Positions 8,565-16,260 of a DNA stretch of 51,152 bases are shown piece by piece. A program made the translations under genes and the position numbers. This DNA is from Bacteroidales bacterium (GTDB taxonomy: Bacteria; Bacteroidota; Bacteroidia; Bacteroidales; Muribaculaceae): assembly GCA_900768685.1 (NCBI GenBank), contig CAAGDX010000012.1, positions 1 through 51,152 on the forward strand, read 5' to 3'. Positions within the stretch are counted from its first letter, which is position 1, and the number at the start of each line of letters is the position of its first letter. The notes beneath the pieces are model-generated. The model was not told where the DNA came from. It worked only from the letters and a program-made list of their open reading frames with translations, and did not search any database.

Positions 8565-10471
8565 TTATTTGCCAAATTAATAATTGTTTCTGCTATAGAA
8601 TCAGCGTCAAAACCGCACAGTTTGCGGAGTTCCGCAGGAGTACCCTGTGCAATGAATTTGTCCGGAATTCCCAGTCGCACCACTTTTCTCGCATAGCCGT
8701 TATCGTTCAGCCACTCAATCACGGCAGAGCCAAGTCCGCCATTAATGGAAGCGTCTTCCACGGTCACTATGGGGCAATTTTTTTCAGCCACCTCGCGGAG
8801 ACGGTCTTCATCAATAGGTTTGAGGAATATCATATCATAATGAGCGGCGGAAACACCTTTTTCGCGAGCCATTTCCACAGCCTTAGCGGCATCGTAGGCA
8901 ACAGGACCGATGGTGAGGACAGCCACATCCGTGCCGTCTGACAATTTGCTACCCTTACCTATTTGCAATTCGCACATCGGCTGTTTCCAGTCCGTATTTT
9001 TGCCTGAACCGCGCGGATAGCGGATAGCAAAAGGACCGTCGGCACGTTTTTGAGCCGTAAACATAAGGTTTCGCAGCATCATTTCATTGCTTGGCGATGC
9101 AATCGTCATGCCGGGAATGGTACGGAGATAAGCAAGGTCGTAGCAGCCGTGATGTGTCACACCGTCTTCGCCCACAAGTCCCGCACGGTCTATGCAGAAC
9201 GTCACGGGCAGGTGCTGGATAGCCACATCGTGGATTATATGGTCGTAGCCACGCTGGAGGAAAGAGGAATAAATTGCACAGAAAGGCAACCAACCCTCCT
9301 TAGCCAGTCCACCGGCAAAGGTTACGGCGTGTCCTTCCGAGATACCCACGTCAAACACTCTGTCCGGCATGGAGTTTTGCATGATAGACATGGAAGTGCC
9401 GGAAGGCATAGCGGCAGTGATACCGATAATTCTGTCGTTTTTCTCAGCCAGTTCCGTGAGAGTTTCACCGAAAACGTCTTGATACTTAGGGGGATGCGGA
9501 CCGGGAGCAGGTTTCGCTCTTTCACCCGTGACAGGGTTGAATTTTCCCGGGGCGTGCCAAACGGCAGGGTCTTTTTCCGCCGGCTCGAAGCCTTTACCTT
9601 TCTTGGTGCAAATATGCAAGATACGCGGACCTTCCATATCTTTGATGTCTTTCAGCACCGTTACAAGGCGACCCACATCGTGTCCGTCAAACGGTCCGAA
9701 ATATCGGATGTTCAGTCCTTCAAAAATGTTTTGCTGACCGGAGAAAAGCGTTTTGAGAGAATTGTTAAAACGCTGAATTACACCTTTTTGCCGCTCGTTT
9801 ACCAGCCCGAGTTTTTTCATAAAGCGATAAAACTTGTAGCGGAAATTATTGTAACGGCGAGAAGTGGTAAGGTGAGCGAGATAACCGTTAAGCGAACCGA
9901 CATTGCGGTCGATAGACATATCGTTGTCGTTCAGGACAATGAGCAGATTGTTTTTCACGTTTGCAGCATTGTTCAGTCCCTCGAAAGCCAGTCCACCGCT
10001 GATAGAAGCATCGCCGATTACAGCCACCACGTTACGTCTCGGTGATTCATTTTTGAGAGAAGTGGCGATAGCCATACCGAGAGCGGCGGAAATGGAGTTT
10101 GAAGCGTGTCCTGCAGAAAAAGTGTCGTACTCGCTTTCAGCAGGATTCGGAAATCCGCTAAGTCCGCCGAATTTGCGATTAGTGTCAAATCGGTCACGGC
10201 GACCGGTGAGAAGTTTGTGTCCGTAAGCCTGATGACCTACGTCCCAAACGATGCGGTCGTAAGGAGTGTTAAAAACGTAGTGAAGTGCAACGGTAATTTC
10301 CACTGCACCCATACCGGAAGCGAAGTGTCCGGGGTTTGTGGAGAGCGAATCGATAAGAAATTTACGAATATCGTCACAAACCTGTGGCAACTGTTCCGGA
10401 TTCAGTTTTCTCAAGTCCGCGGGAGAGTCGATATGGCTCAAAAGAGGATATTTATCTTCGTTGCTATTCAT
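8561..10471 (-). CDS. dxs: 1-deoxy-D-xylulose-5-phosphate synthase
   Basis: This thiamin-diphosphate enzyme condenses pyruvate and glyceraldehyde-3-phosphate, the first step of the non-mevalonate isoprenoid pathway. The 636-residue product shows the thiamin/magnesium motif VIGDASISGGLAFEGLNNA, the substrate-site block WDVGHQAYGHKLLTGRRDRF, the central FDVGISEGHAVTFAGGLA and a C-terminal transketolase domain. I chose the ATG at 10471 (MNSNEDKYPLL). The frame stays open upstream for 22 codons to 10537, but that part lies inside the preceding small gene and does not resemble Dxs. The gene overlaps that small gene by 8 bp and overlaps trkA by 4 bp, so the three form a tightly coupled operon. Confidence 0.95.
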   Translation of the reverse strand: MNSNEDKYPLLSHIDSPADLRKLNPEQLPQVCDDIRKFLIDSLSTNPGHFASGMGAVEITVALHYVFNTPYDRIVWDVGHQAYGHKLLTGRRDRFDTNRKFGGLSGFPNPAESEYDTFSAGHASNSISAALGMAIATSLKNESPRRNVVAVIGDASISGGLAFEGLNNAANVKNNLLIVLNDNDMSIDRNVGSLNGYLAHLTTSRRYNNFRYKFYRFMKKLGLVNERQKGVIQRFNNSLKTLFSGQQNIFEGLNIRYFGPFDGHDVGRLVTVLKDIKDMEGPRILHICTKKGKGFEPAEKDPAVWHAPGKFNPVTGERAKPAPGPHPPKYQDVFGETLTELAEKNDRIIGITAAMPSGTSMSIMQNSMPDRVFDVGISEGHAVTFAGGLAKEGWLPFCAIYSSFLQRGYDHIIHDVAIQHLPVTFCIDRAGLVGEDGVTHHGCYDLAYLRTIPGMTIASPSNEMMLRNLMFTAQKRADGPFAIRYPRGSGKNTDWKQPMCELQIGKGSKLSDGTDVAVLTIGPVAYDAAKAVEMAREKGVSAAHYDMIFLKPIDEDRLREVAEKNCPIVTVEDASINGGLGSAVIEWLNDNGYARKVVRLGIPDKFIAQGTPAELRKLCGFDADSIAETIINLANK

Positions 10472-10664
10472 TTTTCTTCTCTCCGTCGTTGTTATTGTTC
10501 TTGATATATTTCTTGTAAAGCGGCACGAAGACCACAATACCCGAAGTGACTATAACAAAAATCGTATATAGCGTAATTTCAACGGAATACATAAGGATAT
10601 AGACCACCAAAAGTACCCATAAAAGCACTATACACGCAAATCTGAATTTCTGTGAATTTGTCAT
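10464..10664 (-). CDS. Small two-helix membrane protein upstream of dxs
   Basis: The 66-residue product has a short basic N-terminus (MTNSQKFRF), two strongly hydrophobic segments (about residues 9-28 and 31-49) and a hydrophilic tail rich in Lys, Asn and Glu. This is the layout of a small inner-membrane hairpin protein. It is the first gene after a good promoter and its end overlaps the dxs start by 8 bp, so it is probably translated and coupled to dxs. I do not recognise a named family. A purely regulatory upstream ORF is the alternative. Confidence 0.65.
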   Translation of the reverse strand: MTNSQKFRFACIVLLWVLLVVYILMYSVEITLYTIFVIVTSGIVVFVPLYKKYIKNNNNDGEKKNE

Positions 10665-10696
10665 CTGATTTTAGAGCCAAATTTCGTTTATTCATC

Positions 10697-10714
10697 ACCG
10701 TAAACGGTTACGGT
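10697..10714. other. Hairpin in the leader of the dxs operon
   Basis: ACCGTAA (10697-10703) and TTACGGT (10708-10714) form a perfect 7-bp stem with a 4-base loop. It lies between the putative start of leftward transcription and the first gene of the dxs operon. It has no T-tract, so it would be an mRNA leader structure or an operator rather than a terminator. Confidence 0.4.
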
Positions 10715-10727
10715 TTCCATAATTATG

Positions 10728-10758
10728 CAAAGTTACGGAATTTTTTTGGAGTTACAAA
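10728..10758 (-). promoter_or_regulatory. Promoter of the dxs operon
   Basis: The minus strand has TTTG (10755-10758), a 19-bp spacer and TAACTTTG (10728-10735). This is a full match to the Bacteroidetes sigma-ABfr pattern. It would start transcription about 55-60 bp before the small membrane protein gene. Confidence 0.75.
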
Positions 10759-10784
10759 AAAGATTTTGTGCCGGGCTCATTTTT

Positions 10785-10916
10785 GTGCAGTGGAGAGGGG
10801 TAAAAAGTTTCCGATTTGTGCAGTGAAGAGGGGTGAAAATTTTCCAATTTGTGCAGTGGAGAGGGGTAAAAAGTTTCCGATTTATGCAGTTGAGAGGGGT
10901 GAAAAGTTTCCAATTT
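10785..10916. repeat. 33-bp tandem repeat, four units
   Basis: Four head-to-tail 33-bp units start at 10785, 10818, 10851 and 10884, and a fifth partial unit (GTGCAGTGAA) starts at 10917. Each contains (G/A)TGCAGT, then GAGGGGT and TTTCC(G/A)ATTT. Units 1 and 3 are identical, while 2 and 4 carry other variants, so a 66-bp higher-order duplication is likely. The block lies exactly between two divergent promoters (10728-10758 minus and 10941-10971 plus). Both strands happen to be open in one frame across it, which the 33-bp period explains without coding. Confidence 0.9.
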
Positions 10917-10940
10917 GTGCAGTGAAAAATGTGCAAATAC

Positions 10941-10971
10941 TTGATTTTCAAAAAATAAAGTATTATATTTG
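10941..10971 (+). promoter_or_regulatory. Promoter of the DUF4143 ATPase gene
   Basis: TTG (10941-10943), a 20-bp spacer and TATATTTG (10964-10971) match the Bacteroidetes promoter. The ATG at 11002 lies about 25 bp downstream of the expected transcription start. Confidence 0.7.
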
Positions 10972-11001
10972 CAGCAGAAAAATAAAAACAGAAAAATCAC
11001 T

Positions 11002-12276
11002 ATGGATTTATACAGAATATTATCCAACCAAAAGGAAGAAATAGAAAGCCTGGATACTTCCGATTTGATAACCAGAGAAGAAGAGAAAGAAGTAAATTTG
11101 AAAAGCAAATTGGCACAAGTAGTAATAGGCGTAAGACGCAGCGGAAAATCCACACTATGCCAGAAAGTTCTACTTGAGAGCGGAGTCAATTTTGCGTACG
11201 TAAACTTTGATGATGAAAAACTCTCTGATTTACAGAAAGAAGAGTTAGATGACGTAATGGAAAATCTATATAGAATCTATGGTGATTTCACGCATTTGCT
11301 TTTAGACGAGATACAAAACATCAAAGGGTGGGAATATTTTGTAAATCGATTGCTACGGCAGGGTGTAAAATTGGTAGTGACAGGAAGTAACGCCAATCTA
11401 CTTAGCAGTGAACTAACTACGCACCTTACAGGGAGATACAATCAGATTACGCTATATCCGTTTTCATTTTCCGAGTACTGCCTGGTGAACAAGACAGACG
11501 TAAAATCACAATCGACAAAGGCAATAGCCTTACGCCTCAGGTGTTTGGATAAATACCTTATGAACGGAGGTTTTCCCGAAACGATTTTTGAGCCTGACAG
11601 CCGCAAATATGCAAAAAATCTGATAGATGCGATTGTAAACAAAGACATTTGCAAAAGATACAATGTGAAATACGGTGCAACCTTGATGCAAATGGCAAAC
11701 GGACTTCTTGACAGGTATTGCCAAGAGGTAACATACTCCTCTTTGACGGAAATGTTTGATATAAAATCCGTTCACACCACCAAGAGCTATATGACATACT
11801 TATGCAATGCTTTTTTGCTCTGCAATATACCCAAATTTTCCTTTAAAAGTATAGAAAGACAATCATTCAGAAAATGCTATGCTATAGACAATTCTTTTAT
11901 CGCAGGGCACAACGATACAATCTCTACCGAAAGCTATGGTTGGAGACTTGAAAATGCTGTGGCAATAGAACTCTGCAGACGTGCAAGCAAAAAACTGATG
12001 AATGTTTATTACATAAAAGTGAATAAAGAATATGAAATAGACTTTGCTGTAGTTGACAGAGGACACATAATAGAATTGGTGCAAGTGACTTACAACTTTG
12101 ACAATCCTTCCACAAAACAGTATAACAGAGAAGTTCTCGGACTAATAAAAGCTGCTAAAAAATTTGACTGCAACAATCTCACACTTGTATATATGGGTAG
12201 CACCAACAAAGAAATCACAATAGATGGCTTTACAGTGCATCAAACATCTGCAATAGACTGGTTTTTAAGGAAATAG
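11002..12276 (+). CDS. AAA ATPase with C-terminal DUF4143 (AAA_14 family)
   Basis: The product has 424 residues from the ATG at 11002 (MDLYRILSNQKEE). An in-frame ATG at 10969 overlaps the promoter -7 box and is rejected as a start. The N-terminal half is an AAA_14 module with P-loop VIGVRRSGKSTLCQKV and Walker B THLLLDEIQNI, then a TGSNANLL sensor-like block and LTGRYNQITLYPFSFSEY. The C-terminal half is DUF4143, ending in a nuclease-like fold (NKEYEIDFAVVDRGHIIELV) with scattered acidic residues. Proteins of this family are common in Bacteroidales and archaea in many copies; their cellular role is unsettled. The gene stands alone and is AT-richer than its neighbours. It converges on the permease gene with one base between stop codons. 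Confidence 0.88.
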   Translation: MDLYRILSNQKEEIESLDTSDLITREEEKEVNLKSKLAQVVIGVRRSGKSTLCQKVLLESGVNFAYVNFDDEKLSDLQKEELDDVMENLYRIYGDFTHLLLDEIQNIKGWEYFVNRLLRQGVKLVVTGSNANLLSSELTTHLTGRYNQITLYPFSFSEYCLVNKTDVKSQSTKAIALRLRCLDKYLMNGGFPETIFEPDSRKYAKNLIDAIVNKDICKRYNVKYGATLMQMANGLLDRYCQEVTYSSLTEMFDIKSVHTTKSYMTYLCNAFLLCNIPKFSFKSIERQSFRKCYAIDNSFIAGHNDTISTESYGWRLENAVAIELCRRASKKLMNVYYIKVNKEYEIDFAVVDRGHIIELVQVTYNFDNPSTKQYNREVLGLIKAAKKFDCNNLTLVYMGSTNKEITIDGFTVHQTSAIDWFLRK

Positions 12277-12277
12277 C

Positions 12278-13519
12278 TTATTCATATCTGATTGTGGCGG
12301 CGGGAGAAATGCGGCTCACAATCATAGATGGGAGGATGAGTACAAGCCAAGCGGCAAAAATGGCGGAGAGATTAAGCAGAATGAAGTTTGTAAGGCTCAA
12401 ATCCATAGGCACATAGTCCAAATAATATGAATCGGGGTCAAGGGGAATGATGTGGAATTTGTCTTGAAGGAAGATAATGAGGAGTCCGGCGGCATTACCG
12501 GCAAAAAGACCTAATGCTACTATCCTCATAGCCAAGAACATAAAGATACGACTGATAAAAGAATTTGTGGCCCCGAGCGACTTCAGTACGCCTATCATTC
12601 TCACCCTTTCCAGCACTAAAATAAAGAGCGAAGCCACAAGGGTGAATGCTGCCACAAGGCTCATAAGGATTACTATCACCACCACATTTGTGTCCAGCAA
12701 ATCCAGCCAACCGAAGTATGCCGCTCCGGTGCGTAACACGCTGTCCACCTGATAAATATCGCCCACCCTTTGTTCATAAAAAGCCTCCGCAAGCGATACT
12801 TGCAGCGACTCCGAAAGAGGCTGAACGGCATCAAAATCCAGTCCCGTGATATTAACTTTTTCCGCTTGATTTTCCGCAATACCATAAACGGAACGCAAAA
12901 GGGGCAACGAGCAAAAAGCCACTCGCTTGTCACGTTCACCGAAAGAAGTGTCGTAAATGGCGGAAACGGTTAGCCGGCGAGTTTTCACGCCACCGTTTAT
13001 AAAAAAATGTGCAAAAATTCGGTCACCGGTATTCAAGTTCAATCGTTTTGCCACAAGTGATGACACCACGAGTGAGTTATCGTCCGGGAGAAGAGTATCA
13101 CCGCCCTGAATGACATAATCCGCGATGTAATTATGGAGAGTGTTATCATCTGCAACAAGCTGAAGACCAAAGTAATCCTCATCTGTTTTCAGCAGCGAGG
13201 TGCAAGTGATGGCAGGCGACAAAACGGCATTTTCCGGCAGTGACGACTTGAGAACGGCACAGAGCGAATCAGAAAAATCCAGGAAAAGAGTATCCGCAGG
13301 ATTCGTGACATATCGAGACACGGAAATCTGGGAGTCAAAGCCCATAACTTTCTGTTTCACTTGATTTTGAAAGCCTTTCACCACAGCAAGAGTGAGGAGC
13401 ATCACAGCCACGGACACGGCAATGCCTGCAACTGCCACAGTCACACCCGGCGACTGCCGTCTGCCCTTTCCTTCCGGGTTTAGACGCAGCCTGTTTGCTA
13501 TTTTAAGAGCCAGATTCAT
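12278..13519 (-). CDS. LolC/LolE-like FtsX-family ABC transporter permease
   Basis: This 413-residue membrane protein has the lipoprotein-release permease layout. It has an N-terminal helix with the block VTVAVAGIAVSVAVMLLTLA (residues 26-45), a large periplasmic MacB_PCD-like domain (about 50-260), then three helices forming the FtsX domain (SLVAAFTLVASLFILVLERV, the following VLKSLGATNSFISRIF block and the C-terminal pair). The family moves lipoproteins from the inner membrane towards the outer membrane using a separate ATPase. ftsE is divergently transcribed 150 bp away, but its ATPase fits FtsE better than LolD, so the true partner of this permease may lie elsewhere. Confidence 0.87.
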   Translation of the reverse strand: MNLALKIANRLRLNPEGKGRRQSPGVTVAVAGIAVSVAVMLLTLAVVKGFQNQVKQKVMGFDSQISVSRYVTNPADTLFLDFSDSLCAVLKSSLPENAVLSPAITCTSLLKTDEDYFGLQLVADDNTLHNYIADYVIQGGDTLLPDDNSLVVSSLVAKRLNLNTGDRIFAHFFINGGVKTRRLTVSAIYDTSFGERDKRVAFCSLPLLRSVYGIAENQAEKVNITGLDFDAVQPLSESLQVSLAEAFYEQRVGDIYQVDSVLRTGAAYFGWLDLLDTNVVVIVILMSLVAAFTLVASLFILVLERVRMIGVLKSLGATNSFISRIFMFLAMRIVALGLFAGNAAGLLIIFLQDKFHIIPLDPDSYYLDYVPMDLSLTNFILLNLSAIFAAWLVLILPSMIVSRISPAATIRYE

Positions 13520-13593
13520 ACCTTTACATAAAAAATTCCGGAAAGATATTGCTATTTTCGCAAAAAAAATCCGACAACCGAGAATTTAGAATG

Positions 13594-13601
13594 CAAAGTT
13601 A
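13594..13601 (-). promoter_or_regulatory. Putative -7 box for the permease gene
   Basis: The minus strand reads TAACTTTG, a perfect TAnnTTTG box about 75 bp upstream of the permease start. No clear TTG is seen at the expected distance, so only the -7 element is supported. Confidence 0.5.
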
Positions 13602-13624
13602 CGTAAAAAGTCGTGGAAAGTGTG

Positions 13625-13632
13625 TAAATTTG
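13625..13632 (+). promoter_or_regulatory. Putative -7 box for ftsE
   Basis: TAAATTTG lies 40 bp upstream of the ftsE ATG on the plus strand. No good -33 TTG is visible. The box is only 24 bp from the divergent -7 box of the permease, so the two promoters overlap and could compete. Confidence 0.5.
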
Positions 13633-13671
13633 CAGAAAACAAGTAAAAAATAATTTATTGACTATACCACA

Positions 13672-14340
13672 ATGAGCATCATCAGTTATAGCAACGTTGA
13701 GATTTTACGCAAAGAATTAGTGGTGCTGAAGCACGTCACAGTAACCGTAAATCCGGGTGAATTTATTTATCTGATAGGACGAGTTGGCAGCGGCAAAAGC
13801 AGCCTGATGAAATCCATGTACGCAGAAATACCGGTTTTTACGGGTCAGGCAAACGTGCTTGGCTATGACCTTGTGGGTATAGACAAAAAAGACATACCCT
13901 TTCTGCGCCGCAAGATAGGTATAGTGTTTCAAGACTTCCAGTTGCTTACAGACAGAAACGTCTATGACAATCTCCGCTTTGTGCTTGAAGCAACAGGCTG
14001 GAAAGACAGCGGCGAGATGGACAAGCGTATAGAAGAGGTGCTGACGCAAGTGGGAATGTTAAACAAGTCATACAAAATGCCTCACGAGTTGTCCGGAGGC
14101 GAGCAGCAGCGAATAGTGATAGCACGAGCACTGCTGAACAAGCCGCAACTTATCCTTGCAGATGAGCCGACAGGTAACCTTGACCCCGAGACGGGAGAGC
14201 AAATAGTGGCAAATCTGCAAAAAATTGCAGCGGAAGGCACAGCCGTGATTATGGCAACACACAATCTGCAACTCGTAGAGCAATTTCCTGCCCGAGTTAT
14301 AGCCTGCACGAACAAGCAGGTGCAGAATGTGGAGATTTAG
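13672..14340 (+). CDS. ftsE: Cell division ATP-binding protein FtsE
   Basis: FtsE is the ATPase of the FtsEX complex, which couples septal ring assembly to activation of peptidoglycan hydrolases. The 222-residue product has all ABC motifs in order: Walker A GRVGSGKSSLMKS (residues about 37-49), Q-loop VFQDFQLLTDRNVYDNL, signature LSGGEQQRIVIARALLNKP, Walker B LILADEPTGNLD and the switch His in MATHNL. The N-terminus MSIISYSNVEILRKE is usual for the Bacteroidota version. ftsX is not adjacent. The stop codon is followed in frame by a decayed type IX secretion tail, then a terminator. Confidence 0.92.
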   Translation: MSIISYSNVEILRKELVVLKHVTVTVNPGEFIYLIGRVGSGKSSLMKSMYAEIPVFTGQANVLGYDLVGIDKKDIPFLRRKIGIVFQDFQLLTDRNVYDNLRFVLEATGWKDSGEMDKRIEEVLTQVGMLNKSYKMPHELSGGEQQRIVIARALLNKPQLILADEPTGNLDPETGEQIVANLQKIAAEGTAVIMATHNLQLVEQFPARVIACTNKQVQNVEI

Positions 14341-14520
14341 GAGAGATTTGGGAGTGATGGGAAAAATTATGAAACAGGCGTTTACCTTGCCAAAATCATC
14401 ACTGCCAACGGCAATGTGATTGTGAAAAAGGTAGTAAAACAAGTAATTAAATGTAGTAAAATAAGTAATTACAATATACCAAAGAGGTTGTCGCAAAATG
14501 TGGCAACCTCTTTTTTTTGA
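14341..14520 (+). pseudogene. Remnant of a type IX secretion C-terminal tail
   Basis: Directly after the ftsE stop, and in the same frame, the sequence stays open for 59 codons to a TGA at 14518-14520. Residues encoded at about 14365-14430 read NYETGVYLAKIITANG and then NVIVKKVVKQ. This is the end pattern of Por-type secretion tails (GVYL, hydrophobic strand, turn, KKVV). The three intact tails in this window end alike (GLYIVNGKKVLKK, GIYVMNVNRRYTQKIIIK, GVYIVTVGKKAAKIVVK). There is no start codon and no upstream body, so it is a fragment left by deletion or insertion. The in-frame position behind ftsE may be chance. Confidence 0.6.
14481..14518 (+). terminator. Rho-independent terminator after ftsE
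   Basis: A 9-bp stem, AAGAGGTTG (14482-14490) with CAACCTCTT (14504-14512), is followed by a run of T to 14518. It would end rightward ftsE transcription before the leftward DUF4417 island. Confidence 0.85.
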
Positions 14521-14546
14521 CATTTGTTCTGAAAGAGACCATAAGA

Positions 14547-14981
14547 TTAGTCCATCTCAATAATAACGGATTTTTCCAAGATTGCTTCAAGAGAAACACC
14601 ATTTATTGATAAATTAGACCAAACTTCAGAGGGATTTTCAAAAGTCTGCAAGAGTTCGCCTTCAGAGGCGGTTGTCGGACCTAAATCAGAGTCTGCTTTG
14701 GTTAGTTCGCACTTTCCATCCCAGTTTGGATTAGGTTTGATTCGAAGAAATTCCACCGGTGTTTTTTCCGTTTTTATAGCATAGAAATTTCTATCTTCCA
14801 ACCAATAGAACAAGATATTAAGACCAACATCTTCAACAAAATATCGGAAAATATACTCGGGATAGTCAGACCTTGCATCCTTTCTAGATGCTTCGTTCCA
14901 GCCTAAATCATCTTCATAGAGATTACGGTCACCATTGTTCCCAAATCTCCAAAAATTTTTAATTAAAATTTTTTTGTTCAT
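14547..14981 (-). CDS. Uncharacterised acidic protein, possible immunity protein
   Basis: The 144-residue soluble protein has no signal peptide or membrane segment and I recognise no family. It is rich in acidic and aromatic residues (FRYFVEDVGLNILFYWLEDR), like many small immunity proteins of polymorphic toxin systems. It is the last gene of a three-gene leftward group, 7 bp after the 133-residue gene, so the two are surely co-transcribed. The pairing of a small basic His-rich protein with a downstream acidic one is the basis for the immunity guess; nothing in the sequence proves it. The coding sequence is AT-richer than the flanking core genes. Confidence 0.6.
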   Translation of the reverse strand: MNKKILIKNFWRFGNNGDRNLYEDDLGWNEASRKDARSDYPEYIFRYFVEDVGLNILFYWLEDRNFYAIKTEKTPVEFLRIKPNPNWDGKCELTKADSDLGPTTASEGELLQTFENPSEVWSNLSINGVSLEAILEKSVIIEMD

Positions 14982-14988
14982 AATAATA

Positions 14989-15390
14989 TTATTTCCTTAA
15001 GTGAAAACTTATAGCTAAATTCATTAACCGTTTATCGCGATCTGACAGTTCAAATATATTACGTTTGTCATGACGCTTACGACCGACCATACCCGATGTA
15101 TTCCAATAGTGGACATGAGGTTCCTCTCCATTTTTACCAAAGTCAACACTTTTAATAAGGCGATGATTACGATAATAATAAATATTTTCAATTCGATCTC
15201 GTTCTTTAGAGTAGGAAAAGTAGGTCGTATTACTTGTATTTGAATAAGTTGGAGTTCTATTATTAGAAGTTTCATCACTCTGAATAACTTTTATATTATT
15301 AATACTTCCAACATCAGAGTATTTTCGGTTTTCAGGAGGGATCCCCCCTGTTTTACCGTAATCCGGTGAATAAGAGCCTCTATCTCCCAT
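14989..15390 (-). CDS. Small basic HxHxW-motif protein, possible toxin domain
   Basis: The 133-residue product begins MGDRGSYSPDYGKTGGIPPE, a Gly-rich flexible lead. The core then reads RIENIYYYRNHRLIKSVDFG, EEPHVHYWN and GRKRHDKRNIFELSDRDKRL. The PHVHYW-type cluster and following basic stretch resemble C-terminal domains I associate with polymorphic toxins and phage-derived effectors (inference; no family name can be given). The start overlaps the end of the DUF4417 gene by 11 bp in another frame, which suggests coupled translation, and the 144-residue gene follows. It could be a stand-alone toxin, or an accessory to DUF4417. Confidence 0.6.
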   Translation of the reverse strand: MGDRGSYSPDYGKTGGIPPENRKYSDVGSINNIKVIQSDETSNNRTPTYSNTSNTTYFSYSKERDRIENIYYYRNHRLIKSVDFGKNGEEPHVHYWNTSGMVGRKRHDKRNIFELSDRDKRLMNLAISFHLRK

Positions 15391-16105
15391 TTGTTCTTAA
15401 TCTCTTTAATCGGTTAGACATAACGAACGAAACCTCCAAAGTTTGCGGTATCCAAGGGAAATACTCTCTATTGCCATCACCATAAATGACAACGGCCTCA
15501 GGATTAATCTGCTTCAGCATTTCCTTAAAGCCAAGTTCAAAATACCATTTTGAGCGCTCATCTCTAAGTACTCCTTGGGTAGAAACCATCACTATTCCTC
15601 CCTTTGAAAAACCCTGAAAACAAAACTCAAAAGAAGGACGCGAACTCCACCCAACTACAGGTAAAGGACGAGCACCACATTCTTGGAAATAGAATGACAA
15701 CGCATGATTACGATACTTATTACCAATTTGTGCGGCCAATGGATCATCAATTTTCATTGAGAAATCCAATGTGCCAAAACACTGATATTCCAACAATAAT
15801 GCTTTATACTTCTCCGGATGATACCACATACGTTCAAGAATGTAATCATAATCAAAACATGTAATACAAGTTTGTATCGGATCAGAACTATTTGGATTAG
15901 AAATACTCACATATTGCTTGGGGATAGGTCCATAATATGCGTCAAGTAATGGAATTCCATACTTTCCGCAACGCATTGCACTTTTACAATACTCTGTACC
16001 AAAATTCTTTAATTTTTGATATTTAATTTTTACTTTATTTGAAGTTTTAAACGATGGAACATCAAGCAACTGTTTATCATTTATATGTGAATTAATTTTA
16101 AACAT
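15380..16105 (-). CDS. DUF4417 family protein
   Basis: The 241-residue protein matches what I know of DUF4417, a family of unknown function found in Firmicutes and Bacteroidota, often near phage or mobile genes. Visible family blocks are CGKYGIPLLDAYYGPIPKQ, TCITCFDYDYILERMWYHPE, NKYRNHALSFYFQECGARPL, the WSSRPSFEFCFQGFSKGGIV stretch and EAVVIYGDGN near the C-terminus. There is no signal peptide. It heads the three-gene leftward group and faces a small RNA gene on the other strand across about 150 bp of AT-rich DNA. No consensus promoter is seen upstream on the minus strand. Function is unknown. Confidence 0.8.
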   Translation of the reverse strand: MFKINSHINDKQLLDVPSFKTSNKVKIKYQKLKNFGTEYCKSAMRCGKYGIPLLDAYYGPIPKQYVSISNPNSSDPIQTCITCFDYDYILERMWYHPEKYKALLLEYQCFGTLDFSMKIDDPLAAQIGNKYRNHALSFYFQECGARPLPVVGWSSRPSFEFCFQGFSKGGIVMVSTQGVLRDERSKWYFELGFKEMLKQINPEAVVIYGDGNREYFPWIPQTLEVSFVMSNRLKRLRTNGR

Positions 16106-16223
16106 ATTTTTTATTAATATTTATAAACTATTAATAAATAAAGTTAATAACAAAAGAAACATCACAAAATGAGACAAGTTCATTTGCAATGTATTAAAAG
16201 TATTTTTTGAACGTAATTAAGAT

Positions 16224-16254
16224 TTTGATATGTCAAAATTAATTCTTAAATTTG
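16224..16254 (+). promoter_or_regulatory. Promoter of the putative small RNA
   Basis: TTTG (16224-16227), a 19-bp spacer and TAAATTTG (16247-16254) make a textbook Bacteroidetes promoter facing right. No ORF with a plausible protein follows before a strong terminator at 16366, so the product is probably an RNA of about 105 nt. Confidence 0.75.
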
Positions 16255-16260
16255 AAGAAC

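Noticed and set aside
9050..10045. 331-residue plus-strand frame opposite dxs
   Set aside because: It lies wholly antisense to a secure dxs, shows no domain and has no promoter.
10472..10537. 22-codon N-terminal extension of dxs
   Set aside because: It lies within the upstream small membrane gene and has no similarity to Dxs N-termini.
10785..10916. Possible CRISPR array
   Set aside because: Units are head-to-tail without unique spacers, and no cas genes are in the window.
10652..11044. 130-residue reading frame through the 33-bp repeats (CAVERGKKFPI-type repeats)
   Set aside because: The period of 33 bp keeps several frames open on both strands. The frame overlaps promoters on both sides and has no protein-like body, so it is not coding.
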